A DNA stretch of 64,000 nucleotides from Schistocerca nitens (taxonomy: Eukaryota > Arthropoda > Insecta > Orthoptera > Acrididae): assembly GCF_023898315.1 (NCBI RefSeq), contig NC_064618.1:188471548-188535547 (forward strand), given 5' to 3'. The position numbers and the translations under genes were made by a program. A model generated the notes under the pieces. The model did not search any database. It saw only the letters and a program-made list of their open reading frames with translations, and was not told the origin of the DNA. Positions 30,485 through 42,854 of this stretch are shown one piece after another (the stretch's first letter is position 1; the number at the start of each line of letters is the position of its first letter).

Positions 30485-33400
30485 CGGAAATACTTCAGAT
30501 CGCTCCAAAGATAGTACCACAGTACTCGCGATCAATAAATGCCGCTGCTGCCACTCACGGACAGAGCAAGCGAGAAAACGTAGTGGAGCCAGTGAACACT
30601 AAGAAAACGAGAGGTCACAATCCGAATAAACGACGCTAACCTGTCAACGGCACAAAAGCGAGTGGCGCGCGGCTCAGGCTCTAAACAGTTTTTTCAGGAA
30701 TTTGCAAACAGATACGTTCCTATGCAACTGTATGAAGAAAGAAGAAAACGACATAAATTGTAAGAGGATGTACCTCATGTACAGTATACCCAATATGTAT
30801 AGCGTTCCTAATGGATAATTAAGATAAAGCAGCACAGAAATACGATTTAGAATGGTGTCCATAAAGGTACTCTTCTGCAACTAAAGAAATAGTTTTTTCT
30901 GTAGGGTACACTGCTTTCTAATAACAAATACTGGTACGTAAATGCGTATATATAATTTCTTAGAATGAATTGTGCGTACTGAAAGGGTATTTGACGATGA
31001 CTTTGAAATGACTGAAGTTAGTATGAGCTCTCAAGTAGGGTGCTGAAAACGAGGTATAAATGTTTCTGATACTAATGGTTTGAGTAAAGCTGTACTGCTC
31101 TTTAATAACCGTTACATGTGAAATCAAGATTTACGAGCCTGAATGTGGCAAATGTTTGGTCCACTAACAGTAAATAGATAAGTAGATGATGTTACGTGAT
31201 GGGCGAATATGTTAGAGTAGAAGTCGTATGAATAATATCACGTCGAGCGTATCTTCAGAATTTTCATTTCAAGTAGTGTGTATTATGCACTTTCACACTG
31301 TCATTAGTCTACTGTAAGCAGATGAGCTAATTTTGCGAAATAGGTAAAAATCTGTTTTACCAAACTCTAAGTAAAGCTGGATCTCTGTAATATGTAGCAA
31401 ATCTTGAAAGTGAAATCAGTTTAATCTCTGTATCTAGTAGTTCATTGATATTATATTACTACTACCCATTGTATACACTGTTGTAAACAGCAGGGAAGGA
31501 ATATAAAAGAAGTTGTGACACTAAAAACTTTGTGTAAATGTAATGAAAAGATTTTGAATTCCATTAAGACTAGAGGTCTGTGGCGGCGAATTTGAAATAT
31601 TTATACGTAAAGTAAATGAGAAAACTTTAAAGTATAACGCAGTGTCAAAGCTGTTGCGAAATCGGTTTGTGTACCCAAATACAATTTTACGTAACTGGAA
31701 TATGAGTATTAGCACACGGAGACTCAAGGGCGGCAATAAGATACTTTGTATAAGATGGGGCAACTAGCCACTGGCGACCGTGTTAAAAACCTGCGTAATC
31801 CAGACTTTTTAATCATTTTCTTAACAGAAAGAAAACCTTTCTCGGAGATCTGGGGAGGGGGAGGTGGCGCCCTTTAACTGGGTAATGTTTGAGGGAAGTA
31901 CTGTGTCGGACGTGAACTGCGTAGTGCAGCCACATAGTTTCAATGATACAGACGCCTCGAAGAGGTGAAAACTTAACTAACCTGTCTCGAAACCCGTGAA
32001 TCGCTAGTAGTCTGTGGTTTGGTGTGCAGAAGAAGTGGGTCCTTCAGCTAATTAGCCAGGAATACCATACCAGCAGGCACACAAACACGATAGCCATCGT
32101 ACTGTACCGCCAAGTGACCATGAACTCTAGCTGCTTACGCAGCCGGCGACAAACACAGTTTTGCAAGAGAAATTAGACTGCCGCCGCTGTGTCGGGCACA
32201 CGACTGCAATAGAAGAGATTCAAATGACACTATAAGAGTAAATACGAAAGTAGGTCTAAGGAGGACGCTTATTGAGCCTGTTACGGACCCAGTGAAACGT
32301 GAGGCTAAATGAACGTGTAACACCGAAAATGCAAGATTCACGGCACCTGCTACCGATGTATAATTTGTTTCTGAATTGTATGTAAATATTTGTAATTTAA
32401 ATGCTTTCTTTTAATAAGTATGGACATTTCTTCACTGTATGTGAAAATTTAGGTAGAAGTCTGTTGACGTGTCATTGTATTTATCTATGTCTTACTGTAA
32501 AACGGGGAAAAAGCCAAAGGAATTCTTATTTGCATCGCCTACCAACGATAATAACAGTGCCTGTGCGTTGTGAAATCTTTAGGTAGGGAGTTGTTGCGTG
32601 GAGCGCGCGGAGAGAGAAGGGGACGGGTTCCAGCGCTTGTAGTGTGCGAAAGTGAGATGTTAACACTCTCGCAGTAGAGAGTACTTTTTTCGGTGACATT
32701 ACGTGCGCGCGCCGGCCAGATGTGTAGTAGCATAGTAGCAGGAGTATGGACAGAGGACGGGCGGAAGAGACTGTATTAATTACGATTGCCCGTTTCTGTA
32801 ACTAACCGTGGCTCCACAATATGCTACCGTCTTCAACAACAGCAGCAGTTCTAGCAACGCAGCTTCGACGTCGGCTCCGAGTTTCATCATATGCACAGCA
32901 CTAAAGTAAGACTGTTCATTGGTAGAATGTATTAACGGCTAACCCAGAAGCGCAACTAAATGTGATTAGATTCATATAATTTATTTAAATAATAATCAGT
33001 TAAAGTCAGGCGAATGTGTCGTCATTGCCGCAGACATTGTTACCAAGCCGGATGCGTGATCATTTTCCCCCTATAGGCAAACCGAGTGTCATAGGAAACA
33101 AATTGAATAGTTACAGCCAGTTTATTAATCAATAATATCACTTTCAAGAATTTTAGCCTCAATCTACTTTCAATTAACTGCTGTACAATAGAAGCTTCAG
33201 AATATGACTAAAGTAAAGCAATTTTTTTTAAGTTTGAGAATCAATCACTGGAAAAAATCGAAATCTAAAGAAATACACAAATTAAGAGTGCAAAAGTCTT
33301 ATTTATTTTACATATAGCTTGGAGCACATGGCTATTTGATTTGGTACGTATTCTAGTGTTTCATTCTGTTCATGTAAGAAAAAAAGGCTCGGTTGTTCAG

Positions 33401-34155
33401 ACCATAATATGAAATCCAGTTTGCAAAATAAGTAATGGCAAAGTAAAAAGTGATTGCTATTTTTCTACATTTATTTGATGACATTATGTTGAGGTCACTG
33501 AAAGTCATTGTTCACGTAACGAAGTTCAGTACTAACACACAGTCTATTTACATACTTTCAAATCATTACTCGATTACATTGATCAAAATTTAATGCCTAA
33601 CATAACGCAAGAGTGATTTTCAGTTATCTTTATCATTACACACTCACGTAAAATTAGTGTAAAAAAAAAGAAAAAGAAAAACGTGGCAGCCTTCAGTTGC
33701 CACCTCAGTGTATAATAATACATGCTTTTCTTTCCCATCATCTTGTACAGGATTTTGGATGTCAATTGCCCTAGTGGGCTGGCGACCGTTAATTATTTGC
33801 TTTTCATTCATTAGTGTAGCTTTGGATTCATGATCAGTGGTACTAATTTTGAGTCCTGTGTTGTTCGTGAGTGAATTCCCAAAATTACTTTAATTTTTTT
33901 TAAATTATAGCCCTGTTCTGTTTAATTACTTTTTAATGTTAGTAGACTTTTCCTTCAGAAAGGTCGGTTGTACACTTTCCTCCTACTTATCAGTTTTACA
34001 TCTTTGGGAGAATAGCCTTATGCAATTAGTAAAAATCCATTAGGCATACACTCCATCCACGGTCATATTTTATATCGCAAGCTGGATAGGCCGATTAGTA
34101 AGAGGGAGGTTACAAACTCACGTTGTCGTTCGAAATAAACAAGGTACTAATGATT
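30485..34155. other. No gene seen; GC-rich patch at about 32590-32720
   Basis: Long stretch without recognisable coding. The patch around 32600-32720 is rich in CpG ('tggagcgcgcggagagagaa', 'acgtgcgcgcgccggcca') and stands out from AT-rich surroundings. It looked to me like part of an abundant repeat, possibly a promoter-bearing end, but no boundaries were found. An A-rich run with 'gtggca' and 'tgccac' arms lies at 33661-33705. Confidence 0.4.
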
Positions 34156-34159
34156 TCCT

Positions 34160-35290
34160 ATAAGAAATAACACAAAAATATGATCTCCCTAACACCGTGA
34201 AACACCCCCTTGTGCCCTGCGAAGAGTAGCCACTCGACGTGGAATAGACTCAACATGTCGTTGGAAATCCTTGCAGAAATATTGAGCCCTGCTGCCCCTG
34301 TAGCCACCCACCTACAACTGCGGGAGCGTTGACGGAGTGAGATTTTGTGCACGAACTGAAATCTCGATTCAGCATCATAAATTTTCGTTGGTATTCATGT
34401 CAGGGGACCTGGATGGCCAGATAATTCGCTGGGATTGTCCAGAATGTTCTTCAAACCAATCTGAATTGTTGTGGCTCTGTGACATGGTGAATTGTCATCT
34501 ACAAAAATTCTATCGTTGTTGGGGGACATGAAATCTAAGAATCGATGCAAATGGTCTCCAAGTACCCGAATATAACCATTTACAGTCAACGACCAGTCCA
34601 GTTGTATCAGAAAATCCAGTAAATTCCGTGTAAACACCGCCCACACTATTATGGAGCCACCTGCAGCTTACTCAGTGCCTTGTTGATAACTTCGATCCGT
34701 GGCTTCTGCCACCTACAATCGGATTCATCAGACCAGGTCCTGGTTTTTCAGTGTCGACAGTCCAGCCAGTATAGTCAGGAGCCCAGGAGAGGCCCTGCAG
34801 GCAATACCAAGCTGCTAGCCTTGGGCGTCTGATCCATAGCCCATTAGCAGCAAATCCTGCTGCACTGTTGTAACAGATACGTTCGTCGTACGTCCCACAT
34901 TGATTTTTGCGGTTATTTCATGCAGTGTTGCTTGCCGATTAGCAGCGATAACTCTACGCAAACGGCGTTGTTCCCGGTCCTTATGTGAAGGCAGTCGGCT
35001 ACTACGTGGTGAGATGTAATGCCTCAGATTGGGTATCCTCCGTGTATTCTTCTCACTGTGGGTCCCAGAGAACTGTATTCACTAACGATTTACGAAATGG
35101 AACGTCCCATGCTTCTAGCCCAAATTGCCATTCCGCGTACAGAGCCTTTTAATCCACGTCGTTTGGCCTTAATAATGTCGGAAATCTTTTCACGTGAATT
35201 ACCTAAGTACAAATGACAGCTACATAGTATATGAAATAGGACGACCATCTGAATGTGTGCATATCTCTGTCCCATAACTTAAGTCATGTC
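34160..35290 (-). pseudogene. Broken Tc1-like transposase, family T2
   Basis: Minus strand: an HTH piece 'GNSREKISDIIKAKRRGLKG' (about 35150-35210), 'DREQRRLRRVIAANRQATLH' with 'EITAKINV' (34895-34985), 'VWAVFTRNLLDFLIQLDWSL' (34590-34645) and 'IFVDDNSPCHRATT' (34465-34510). The last fits the 'DDNAPCHRA' second-Asp block of the DD34E group. A 'LSGHPGPLT' degenerate Glu block sits at about 34395-34430. Several shifts and stops; the Glu region is decayed. No ends identified. It is a different Tc1 family from the copies at 24, 39 and 43 kb. Confidence 0.75.
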
Positions 35291-35294
35291 AATG

Positions 35295-35851
35295 TGGAAA
35301 ACAAATTCTAAAACGATGTCCCCATACCAAAAGTAATGAAACGCGGATCTCCTAATTCTTTATTCGTATGTCACATATGATCTATGTTTGACTCGTAAAG
35401 ACAAAATTTTGTTTTTACTATAATAAACTTGATTTCTGCACGAGTATGAGATGTGAAAAGGAATTTCTGGTTCAACTATAGCAGTGTTCCATGAAGCGTT
35501 GCCCACGCTGGACACCTCATAGTTCTACGAGTGATAATAGTTGATTCCTGATGTCTCATATTGGTCTGACAATGTGACTCATCGCCTAGCTCCTATCCTT
35601 TTGAGTTTCAGCATCCGTCAAACACTGAAGTCATCTCTTACCTGAACCTTAATCCACTTCGTCGAAAGTTCTATGTGAGTCAGGTAAACTGTTTCAAGTC
35701 CTTTGTAAATTAACAATGATTCCAATACATAAAATAAATCAAATGGAAATCAAACTTGTTTACTCATGACAAATACATAACACTACACTTGAACAGAAAA
35801 ATGAAGAATTTTATGAACTATAAAAAGTCTCTTTTAGCTGCTTTAGTGAAG

Positions 35852-35854
<3 letters not shown>
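35295..35854. other. No gene seen
   Basis: Unassigned AT-rich sequence. Confidence 0.4.

Positions 35855-35855
<1 letters not shown>

Positions 35856-35946
<91 letters not shown>
35856..35946. repeat. Compound microsatellite (CT)n(AT)n
   Basis: About 21 CT units run directly into about 25 AT units. Confidence 0.97.
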
Positions 35947-35949
<3 letters not shown>

Positions 35950-37115
35950 CTTCATTAAATGGCTTCGTCAAGTCGGCTAAAAAAATTGTAAAAACATTAT
36001 ATATTATGTGGTGTGCGTACTGTGGTGTGCGTACTGTAAGACCTTCAGTACACACAACATCAGATTATTTGACTTATCGCTCTAACGAAGTAGGCGAGTG
36101 TCAGCAATGTGTCTCGTGGTCTTATCGTGGCGTGTTTATCTTCTTCCATTAGGTCAGATGATAGAAATGCCACTGGCATGCCTAGAGTAGCAGATTGACG
36201 GTAACCAACTTTAAACAGAACTTGATTAACTTTCACACACATATATTAAAAATAATAACAAGCATAAAAATGACTTAACTTGGTTCTGGATGCTATTTAC
36301 AATTGACAGTCTGAACTTCCTTTGGTATTGGTACGTTAATCTTATTCTCACATATATCTCTGATACTTGAGAAAAGTGTCTATACATTTATCTTCAGGGC
36401 TATGTACAGGAATATGGTAATCTTGTTAGGTGCAGACTGAAACTTGACTATAGACTGGTACAGACAAATGTAGAACTTGTACAGACTGGTACAGACTAAT
36501 GCAGACTGGTACAGACTGGTGCAGACAAATGCAGACTCTAATCGGAGGTCTGTAGACTCGTTATAATACATCGCGCATTCATGTATCACTGCGCGAGTGT
36601 GATCCGCTAGGAAAAAAGGTTCTACATTAGCAGCAATCGCATTGGCTGCGTTACATATTAATACGCGGATTGGCGGAAGCAGAATTTGGTTCGTCTCTAT
36701 GGCAGCGCCATCTCATAGAGTGGAGACAGATGAGCGCTGTGCCTGCGCTGTTGTGCTTAGCGGGGCGCGCTCTAGTGGGAAAGTTGTGTACGCGCTGACT
36801 ACGTGGAACTATGTACACAACATGTTAACTTTACCTTGCATTTTTTTCTTAAAACATTTGCTGGGTCTGGTTCTCTCCTGCATGCACGCAAAACAGAAGA
36901 TAACTGTATTTAATTTTTGTGTAACTTATGTTAATTTTATCCGATGCATACAACAATAACTTTTCGTGATATTATCACTATTCTTTGTCCTAACCTGTCT
37001 TTTAAATACTTTCACAGCCTTACAACGGTGTGCGATGAAGGACGTTGGGAACTAACGATATGGTTATGCTACTAATCGTCCGCCATTGCGGCATGTTTAA
37101 ATGCATGCAGCAAGA
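35950..37115. other. No gene seen; contains a small minisatellite
   Basis: Holds a 15-bp direct duplication ('gtggtgtgcgtact' twice, 36008-36037) and the minisatellite described at 36434. A GC-richer stretch at 36640-36800 has an open frame without resemblance. Confidence 0.45.
36434..36535. repeat. Degenerate minisatellite, unit about 10-11 bases (CAGACTGGTA type)
   Basis: 'agactggtacagacaaatgt', 'acagactggtacagactaat', 'gcagactggtacagactggt' and 'gcagacaaatgcagac' follow one another, made of CAGACTGGTA / CAGACTAATG / CAGACAAATG variants. Confidence 0.85.
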
Positions 37116-37119
37116 TAAA

Positions 37120-38060
37120 TAAAAGATGTAACCTCCCAATAGTAAAAAATAAATAATTATAGCATTCGCATTCAGTGTATCCTCCCCACTAGTAAATTTC
37201 GTAACCTACCAATAATAAAATGTGACTAACCTCCTAATTACAAAATCTGACTCATATACAACTTCTCAATAATTAACTGTGAATTTGAACTGGTAAATTT
37301 TGGACGTCAGCAGTGCTTCATCATGGTCCTGAAAGATCATTCTGAATAAATTGAAAATTTTTACCTCAATAAAGTCGCCGGATAACGCGTATATACCTGC
37401 TCCTATAAGAAATTTTTCTGGCACAGCTCAGAACAATGCTGGCCGATAGATTTGTCATGTATGAAAGGAAACAGTTGATTTTGCTTTACAATAATCAGAA
37501 CGATCATTGATTGGAGAAATTAGTAAATTCTTTAAATTGAGATGAATGATTGTCAAAAGTTAATTTTTAGAAGAAACATTATTATTAAGAGATTTTTTAA
37601 AAACATTTACATGGGTTCAAATGGTTCAAATGGCTCTGAGCACTATGGGACTCAACTGCTGAGGTCATTAGTCCCCTAGAACTTAGAACTAGTTAAACCT
37701 AACTAACCTAAGGACATCACAAACATCCATGCCCGAGGCAGGATTCGAACCTGCGACCGTAGCGGTCTTGCGGTTCCAGACTGCAGCGCCTTTAACCGCA
37801 CGGCCACTTCGGCCGGCTGATTTACATGGGACGTGATATAACAATAGTAAACATGCGCGAGGCTGCCATTACCTTATACTGCATCGCTCAGGCAGCGCCA
37901 TCGCTCCCCACGACCGGCCCATCCAACCATACACACGACTGCTAGCTACTACTTACTCCTACTGCCATACAGTTCCTACTGCTGACAACACTGCTCTTTG
38001 GTCTGAGATTCTCTTACAGCTTATATATCGCAGGCAGCACGTGATCAAACCATCGAAATT
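37120..38060. repeat. Dispersed repeat R2 with an internal motif array, interrupted by a SINE
   Basis: Opens with a loose array of 'gtaacctcccaatag', 'gtatcctccccactag', 'cgtaacctaccaata', 'ctaacctcctaatta' and 'caacttctcaataa' at roughly 25-45 base spacing (37129-37272). It continues AT-rich, then 'atgcgcgaggctgccattac', 'caggcagcgccatcgctccc' and 'tggtctgagattctcttaca'. The SINE at 37616-37819 splits it with a clean target duplication, showing R2 is a continuous older unit. Abundant in Schistocerca by memory; boundaries approximate. Confidence 0.55.
37616..37819 (-). mobile_element. tRNA-derived SINE, subfamily A, 11-bp target duplication
   Basis: ATTTACATGGG at 37605-37615 and again at 37820-37830. 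Apart from one or two bases ('cttcggccgg' versus 'cttcagccgg') it equals the copy at 12426-12629, so both stem from one recently active source. Confidence 0.96.
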
Positions 38061-38064
38061 ACAT

Positions 38065-39076
38065 CTGCTCGTGTGCGCTAGCAATAAATTCCTTAGTCAT
38101 GGACCTCTTACAATGAAAATGCGTTTACTGAAATTTCGTTTCACGGCGTTCGATCCTTTTAAACGAAGCATTGTTATGGAAAGCAAATACTGGCGTTGAA
38201 ATATTTATATTTCATCCCATTGTTCCGCATCGCCATTTTAGTAACGAAAAAACAGTTACTGTTCCCATGAGACAAATATATCCAATAAAAATTCGATATC
38301 TAATATTTCGTTGCACTTAGTTAACAATCAGATTTGGTTTTGGGTTCGAATCCTTGCCCAAATCTACATTTTCTGTCATACCATTTGAAGACTACAGATG
38401 CACACACTTTATTACTGACTAATGAAACCATATTTAACATAGTTTGTAGTTGATTAACTGTAACAGTAGTTACTGTATAGGAGTCCTGGTACAGGGAAGA
38501 AATTTTCGTCACGTAATATCAAGTTCAGATACCTTAATATTGAGAAAACATTAGATAACGGAATGCTCTTTATGGCTAATTGGCTGTAAGTGCTAGTTTG
38601 AATCCTTATCGATAAACATTTCGTCTTATCATTAAAGGTTCAAACTTGTGCGAAACTAGCTTTTCATGAACGCACAAAATTTTTAATATAACATCGCTTT
38701 TCTTAATAGCGGTAACAATAGTTCTCGAACCGCACATGCATTCTTGTGTCGTCATGATTACAGAGAAATAACAAGTGAAAAGTTGCTGAGGTTTCCATAG
38801 AACGCCTGTCACTGTTACGCGCGATTTTTGTAACAGATTAGGCCATTATCAGTTCGCCAAAACACCGGCGTTTGTTAGGTGATTGGAAAACCTTTTATAG
38901 AGCAAAAACACGTGGATTATTTGTGACTGCTGGTGAGAATGGTCTCTAGTGGTCACTTACTCTAAAAGCAGCTGAAGAAAGGTCCCTGGTTCTTTTTTAG
39001 TGTTTCTTACACAAATTACTAAACAAAAACAAACAGTCCATAACTACCAGAAAATGACAGTAGGCACCATCAGAAT
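38065..39076. other. No gene seen; tRNA T-arm-like text at 38335-38365
   Basis: 'ttttgggttcgaatccttgc' resembles a B box, but no A box or SINE body accompanies it. Otherwise unassigned. Confidence 0.4.
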
Positions 39077-39079
39077 ATA

Positions 39080-40514
39080 CACACAGCAAAAGAAGTTGTG
39101 CATCACCCCGGTTCCCAGAACTACTGAACATAGACTTTGTCTGTGGGTATTGTATCACAAACACAGCCCCTAAGACTACTCAGAGATGTCACTAAATATG
39201 CCCAAAGATGTAAACAACCATACATGAGCAGCGCTTATTAGACGGAGGGAGTCCGACAGACAGTCAATTCCAGTCATTCCACCAAGAAGGAGATACACGG
39301 CTACTGTGGTCTGTAGTTCAACCATGCTTAGACGGTCAATACCGCGGTTCGATAGCCTCCACATTGTTGGTCTGTGCCAGCAAGGGCTCTCAACAAGGGA
39401 AGTGTCCAGGCGTCTCGAAGTGAACCAAAGCGATGTTGTTCGGACATGGAGTAAATACAGAGAGACAGGAACTGCCGATAACATGCCTCTTTCAGGCTAC
39501 CCAATGGCAGCTGGTGACCGCTATGGGTCGGAGGAACCCTGACAGCAACGCCAGCATGTTGAATAATGCTTTCCGGCTAAGCCACAGGACGTCGTGTTAC
39601 GACTCAAACTGTGCGCATAGGCCACATGGTACACAACTTCGCTCCCGACGTCCATGGCGAGGTCCACCTTGGCAACCACGACACAATGCAGCGCGGTACA
39701 GATGGGCCCAGTAACATGCCGAATGGACCGCTCAGTACTGGCATCACTTCACCGATGAGAGTCGCATATGCCTTCAACCAGACAATCGTCGGGGACGTGT
39801 TTGGAGGCAACCCGGTCAGCTGAACGCCTTAAACACACTTTCCAGCGACTGCAGCAAGTTGAAGGTTCCCTGCTGTTCTGGGGCGGCATTATGTGGGGCC
39901 GACGTACGTCGCTGGTGGTAGTGGAAGGCGCTGTAAGGCTGTACGATACGTGAATGCCATCCTCCGACCGATAGTGTAACCATGTCGGCAGCCTAGCGGT
40001 GAGGTATTCGCCTTCATGGAGGACAATGCGCGCCCCAATCATGCTCATGTTGTGAATGACTTCCTTCAGGATAATAATATCGCTCGACTAGAGTGGCCAG
40101 CATGTTCTCCAGACGTGAACCCTGTCGAACATACCTCGGATAGATTGAAAAGGGCTGTTTATGAACGACGTGACGTACGAACTACCCTGACGAATCTACG
40201 CCGAATCGCGGTTGATGTGTGGGACAATCTGGAACAACAGTGCCTTCATGAACTTGTGGCTAGTACGCCACGACGAATCCAGCATGCAGCAATGCTAGGG
40301 ACGTGCTACTGGGTATTTGAGGTCCCGGTATGTACAGCAACCTCGACCACCACCTCTGAAGGTCTCGCTGTATGGTGGTACAACATGCAATGTGTGGTTT
40401 TCATGAGAAGAAAAAAGGGCGGGAATGATATTTATGTTGATCTCTATTCCCATTTTCTGTATAGGTTCCGGAACTCTCGGAACCGAGGTGATACAAAACT
40501 TTTTTTGATGTGTG
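39080..40514 (+). mobile_element. Tc1-like DNA transposon, family T1, copy 2, both ends present
   Basis: The left end CACACAGCAAAAGAAGTTGT and the inverse of the right end (CACACATCAAAAAAAGTTTT read on minus from 40514) form terminal repeats of roughly 50 bp. TA flanks both sides (39078-39079, 40515-40516). Same family as 24288-25715, with colinear text such as 'gaagtgaaccaaagcgatgt' and 'gttcggacatggag'. Confidence 0.93.
39306..40300 (+). pseudogene. Broken Tc1-like transposase (family T1, copy 2)
   Basis: HTH 'GLCQQGLSTREVSRRLEVNQ' lies in 39306-39542. 'HFTDESRI' (first Asp, about 39749-39772) and 'EDNARPNHAHVVNDFLQDNN' then 'WPACSPDVNPVEH' (second Asp and Glu, 40018-40133) follow in other frames. 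I count 34 residues between the second Asp and the Glu, so the family is DD34E. A short deletion removes the 'GRP' linker and there are several frame shifts. Independent breaks in the two copies show that each decayed on its own. Confidence 0.88.
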
Positions 40515-40517
40515 TAC

Positions 40518-41105
40518 AATATTCAATAGAATTAAACTTATAACAACGTAAGTTCTTCAAGTGACAAAACTGCTGCCTTAAGATTAGCATAACGCGACAC
40601 TGATTTGTATTGTATTTGATGACTTCAATCAAACATTTCCTAGTTACATAAGATTCTTTCATCTCAATAGCATACCGAATTGGAATCAATGGACTCTCGT
40701 AACCAATATGGATAAATAAGATTATCAAACTACGTGGTGAAGAGTCCATGAACAGTTACCCTTCTTCAGGTCTGTCATTACACTAGCTATTATTTAGCCT
40801 TTTACATTAGTGCCAAAAATAGCGTTGGCAGGCTTGTAGAACAGGGTGTGTTTTTTGTATATTCCGATAAATTGAAACATTGGCATTTATTGATAATATA
40901 ACCCATTCCTGCAGACGTTAATGTATTCTCTATTCTCATGAAGAAGCTCACATTTAGCAATATGGCCAGTATGCTAGGCGTCTGGTGTAATGAAGCGCTC
41001 TCAGTTTTGAATATGTAGATTTTCGGTAAACAGCTATTCCTGTTATCCTTGGCACCCTTGTAAGATTGATGAACTGGTAGATAAAACTACTATTACTAGT
41101 ACCGA
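40518..41105. other. No gene seen
   Basis: Unassigned AT-rich sequence. A 101-codon minus frame crosses the transposon end and is not a gene. Confidence 0.4.
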
Positions 41106-41117
41106 CTCCTCGTGGTA

Positions 41118-41283
41118 AGTGGCATTATGTCACTCACTGCACGGTGCCTCCCGCCGTAGGTTCGAGTCCTCCCTCGGGCATGGGTGTGTTTGTTGTTCTT
41201 AGCATAAGTTAGTTTAAGTAGTGTGTGAGTCTAGGGACCTATGACCTCAGCAGTTTGGTCCCATAGGAAATATATAATAAAAA
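41118..41283 (+). mobile_element. tRNA-derived SINE, subfamily C, 5'-shortened
   Basis: 'gtaggttcgagtcctccctc' holds the B box. The body 'agcataagttagtttaag' and the end 'gacctcagcagtttggtccc' match 21108-21317. Imperfect flanking repeat 'tcctcgtggtaa' (41108 on) and 'tcctagtggtaa' (41285 on). Confidence 0.85.
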
Positions 41284-41299
41284 ATCCTAGTGGTAATAC

Positions 41300-42070
41300 C
41301 ACCACTTCTAAGGGAAATGTAAGCTGTATCGCTTGTTTTCACGCAAACTGCATCGGATTTTGTAATGTAACAAAGTCCTGAAACTTTCTGTATACGTGGT
41401 ACCGTGCCACGGTGATCTCATCCTGACACACCGACGTGTCGCTAAAATCTCCAGAGAGCATTTTCTGGTACCTGCAGTACTCTTTTCTTCATCTCGCTTT
41501 GAGGTATTCACTGAGCCTAAGGCACAAATCTTGGCAGATCGCCCTTTATAAATTACACAATAAACACCCGTAAGAGTGTCGTTCTGACCTCAAGGAGATT
41601 GCAACGTTACTACGTCACAGTGGGTCGAAAGGCCTCATCCGCACATGCCTTACAAACCTTTTGTAGACCCTTCATACAGAGGAACATCCACGGTAATTTG
41701 TACCAGTGAAATACGTATAACTTTTGCAGTTCTCTTGTTCTAATGATTTCATACTTCCAGTATTAATATATTTCGTATATTCGTCATAGTGTTCCTCCAT
41801 TACTCAGACTATACCCCTTGCTGCATACTCTGTTGTTTGTCGCTTTCCAACTATGCTGAGTGAACAACGAATTATTCTTAGTTGTATCTGACGTTATCAG
41901 AAAATGAGATAGTGATCGAATAATGGTGTAGATCAAGCACATTATAAAATATTAAAACCTGATGACTAGTTACAGTTGACCAAGCAACCATGTTTATAGC
42001 GAAGAACAAGAAAGCAAAGGAAAACAGCGTTAAGTTCTATTTGATGGACTAAACCTCCATCTTCTAACAG
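41300..42070. other. No gene seen
   Basis: Unassigned sequence; short open frames only. Confidence 0.4.
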
Positions 42071-42086
42071 GCTGAAAGTGAGAAAA

Positions 42087-42291
42087 GCCGGCCGCGGTGG
42101 TCTAGCGGTTCTAGGCGCTCAGTCCGGAACCGCGCGACTGCTACGGTCGCAGATTCGAACCCTGCCTCGAGCATGGGTGTGTGTGACGTCCTTAGGTTAG
42201 TTAGCTTTAAGTAGTTCTAAGTTCTGGGGGACTGATGACCACAGATGTTAAGTCCCATAGTGCTCAGAGCCATTTGAATCATTTTTGAACC
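42087..42291 (+). mobile_element. tRNA-derived SINE, subfamily B, 12-bp target duplication
   Basis: AAAGTGAGAAAA at 42075-42086 and AAAGTGAGGAAA at 42292-42303. Head 'gccggccgcggtggtctagc', B box near 'gcagattcgaaccctgcctc', end 'gatgaccacagatgttaag', then 'agagccatttgaa'. Subfamily B differs from A in the head and in 'accacagatgttaa' versus 'acctcagcagttga'. Confidence 0.94.
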
Positions 42292-42304
42292 AAAGTGAGG
42301 AAAC

Positions 42305-42852
42305 AAATAAAAGGAAAGAGCGTAGTACTCATTGTAAAACACATGTCAGCATACAGCGTACTGAAGCCGTGCATTGTCTCAATAGATGGGAGCTATTAAA
42401 CAGAATGAAAATGACGGTTGGATGTGCGTGGACTAAATACAAACAAAGTTACATCAAAGAGGTAGTCTGTAACAGTACGATGTCCATATGAGTAACACTA
42501 CGAACAAAAAAGCTGAACAACTCAGCAATGTGAAAACCAAACTAGTCCACAGATATAACACAAGAAACAAAGATGTTACACATTGAAAATGATTACTAAG
42601 AGGAATATACAATTATTATTGAGGTTTCAGTCAGTTCTCGCCATCGCGTAAACTTTCAAAGCTGAGAATTAATGTTTGTGAGTCCAGTGAGTCTGATCTG
42701 AATGTTCCCTACTCGTAGCTGTAGCAAGACTGCTGTTGAGCATACTTGCAAAAGCCAAGTCAAAACTGGCTGGAATTGCCGGTAGCTGGCGTGAAAGTAT
42801 ATTCACACCCAAACCTCCAGATATAAGAAACTCAGATCGGTACTAAACGTTG
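42305..42852. other. No gene seen
   Basis: Unassigned AT-rich sequence. Confidence 0.4.
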
Positions 42853-42854
42853 TA

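Noticed and set aside
36440-36535. CRISPR-like array
   Set aside because: Units are contiguous and degenerate without spacers: a minisatellite in a eukaryotic genome.
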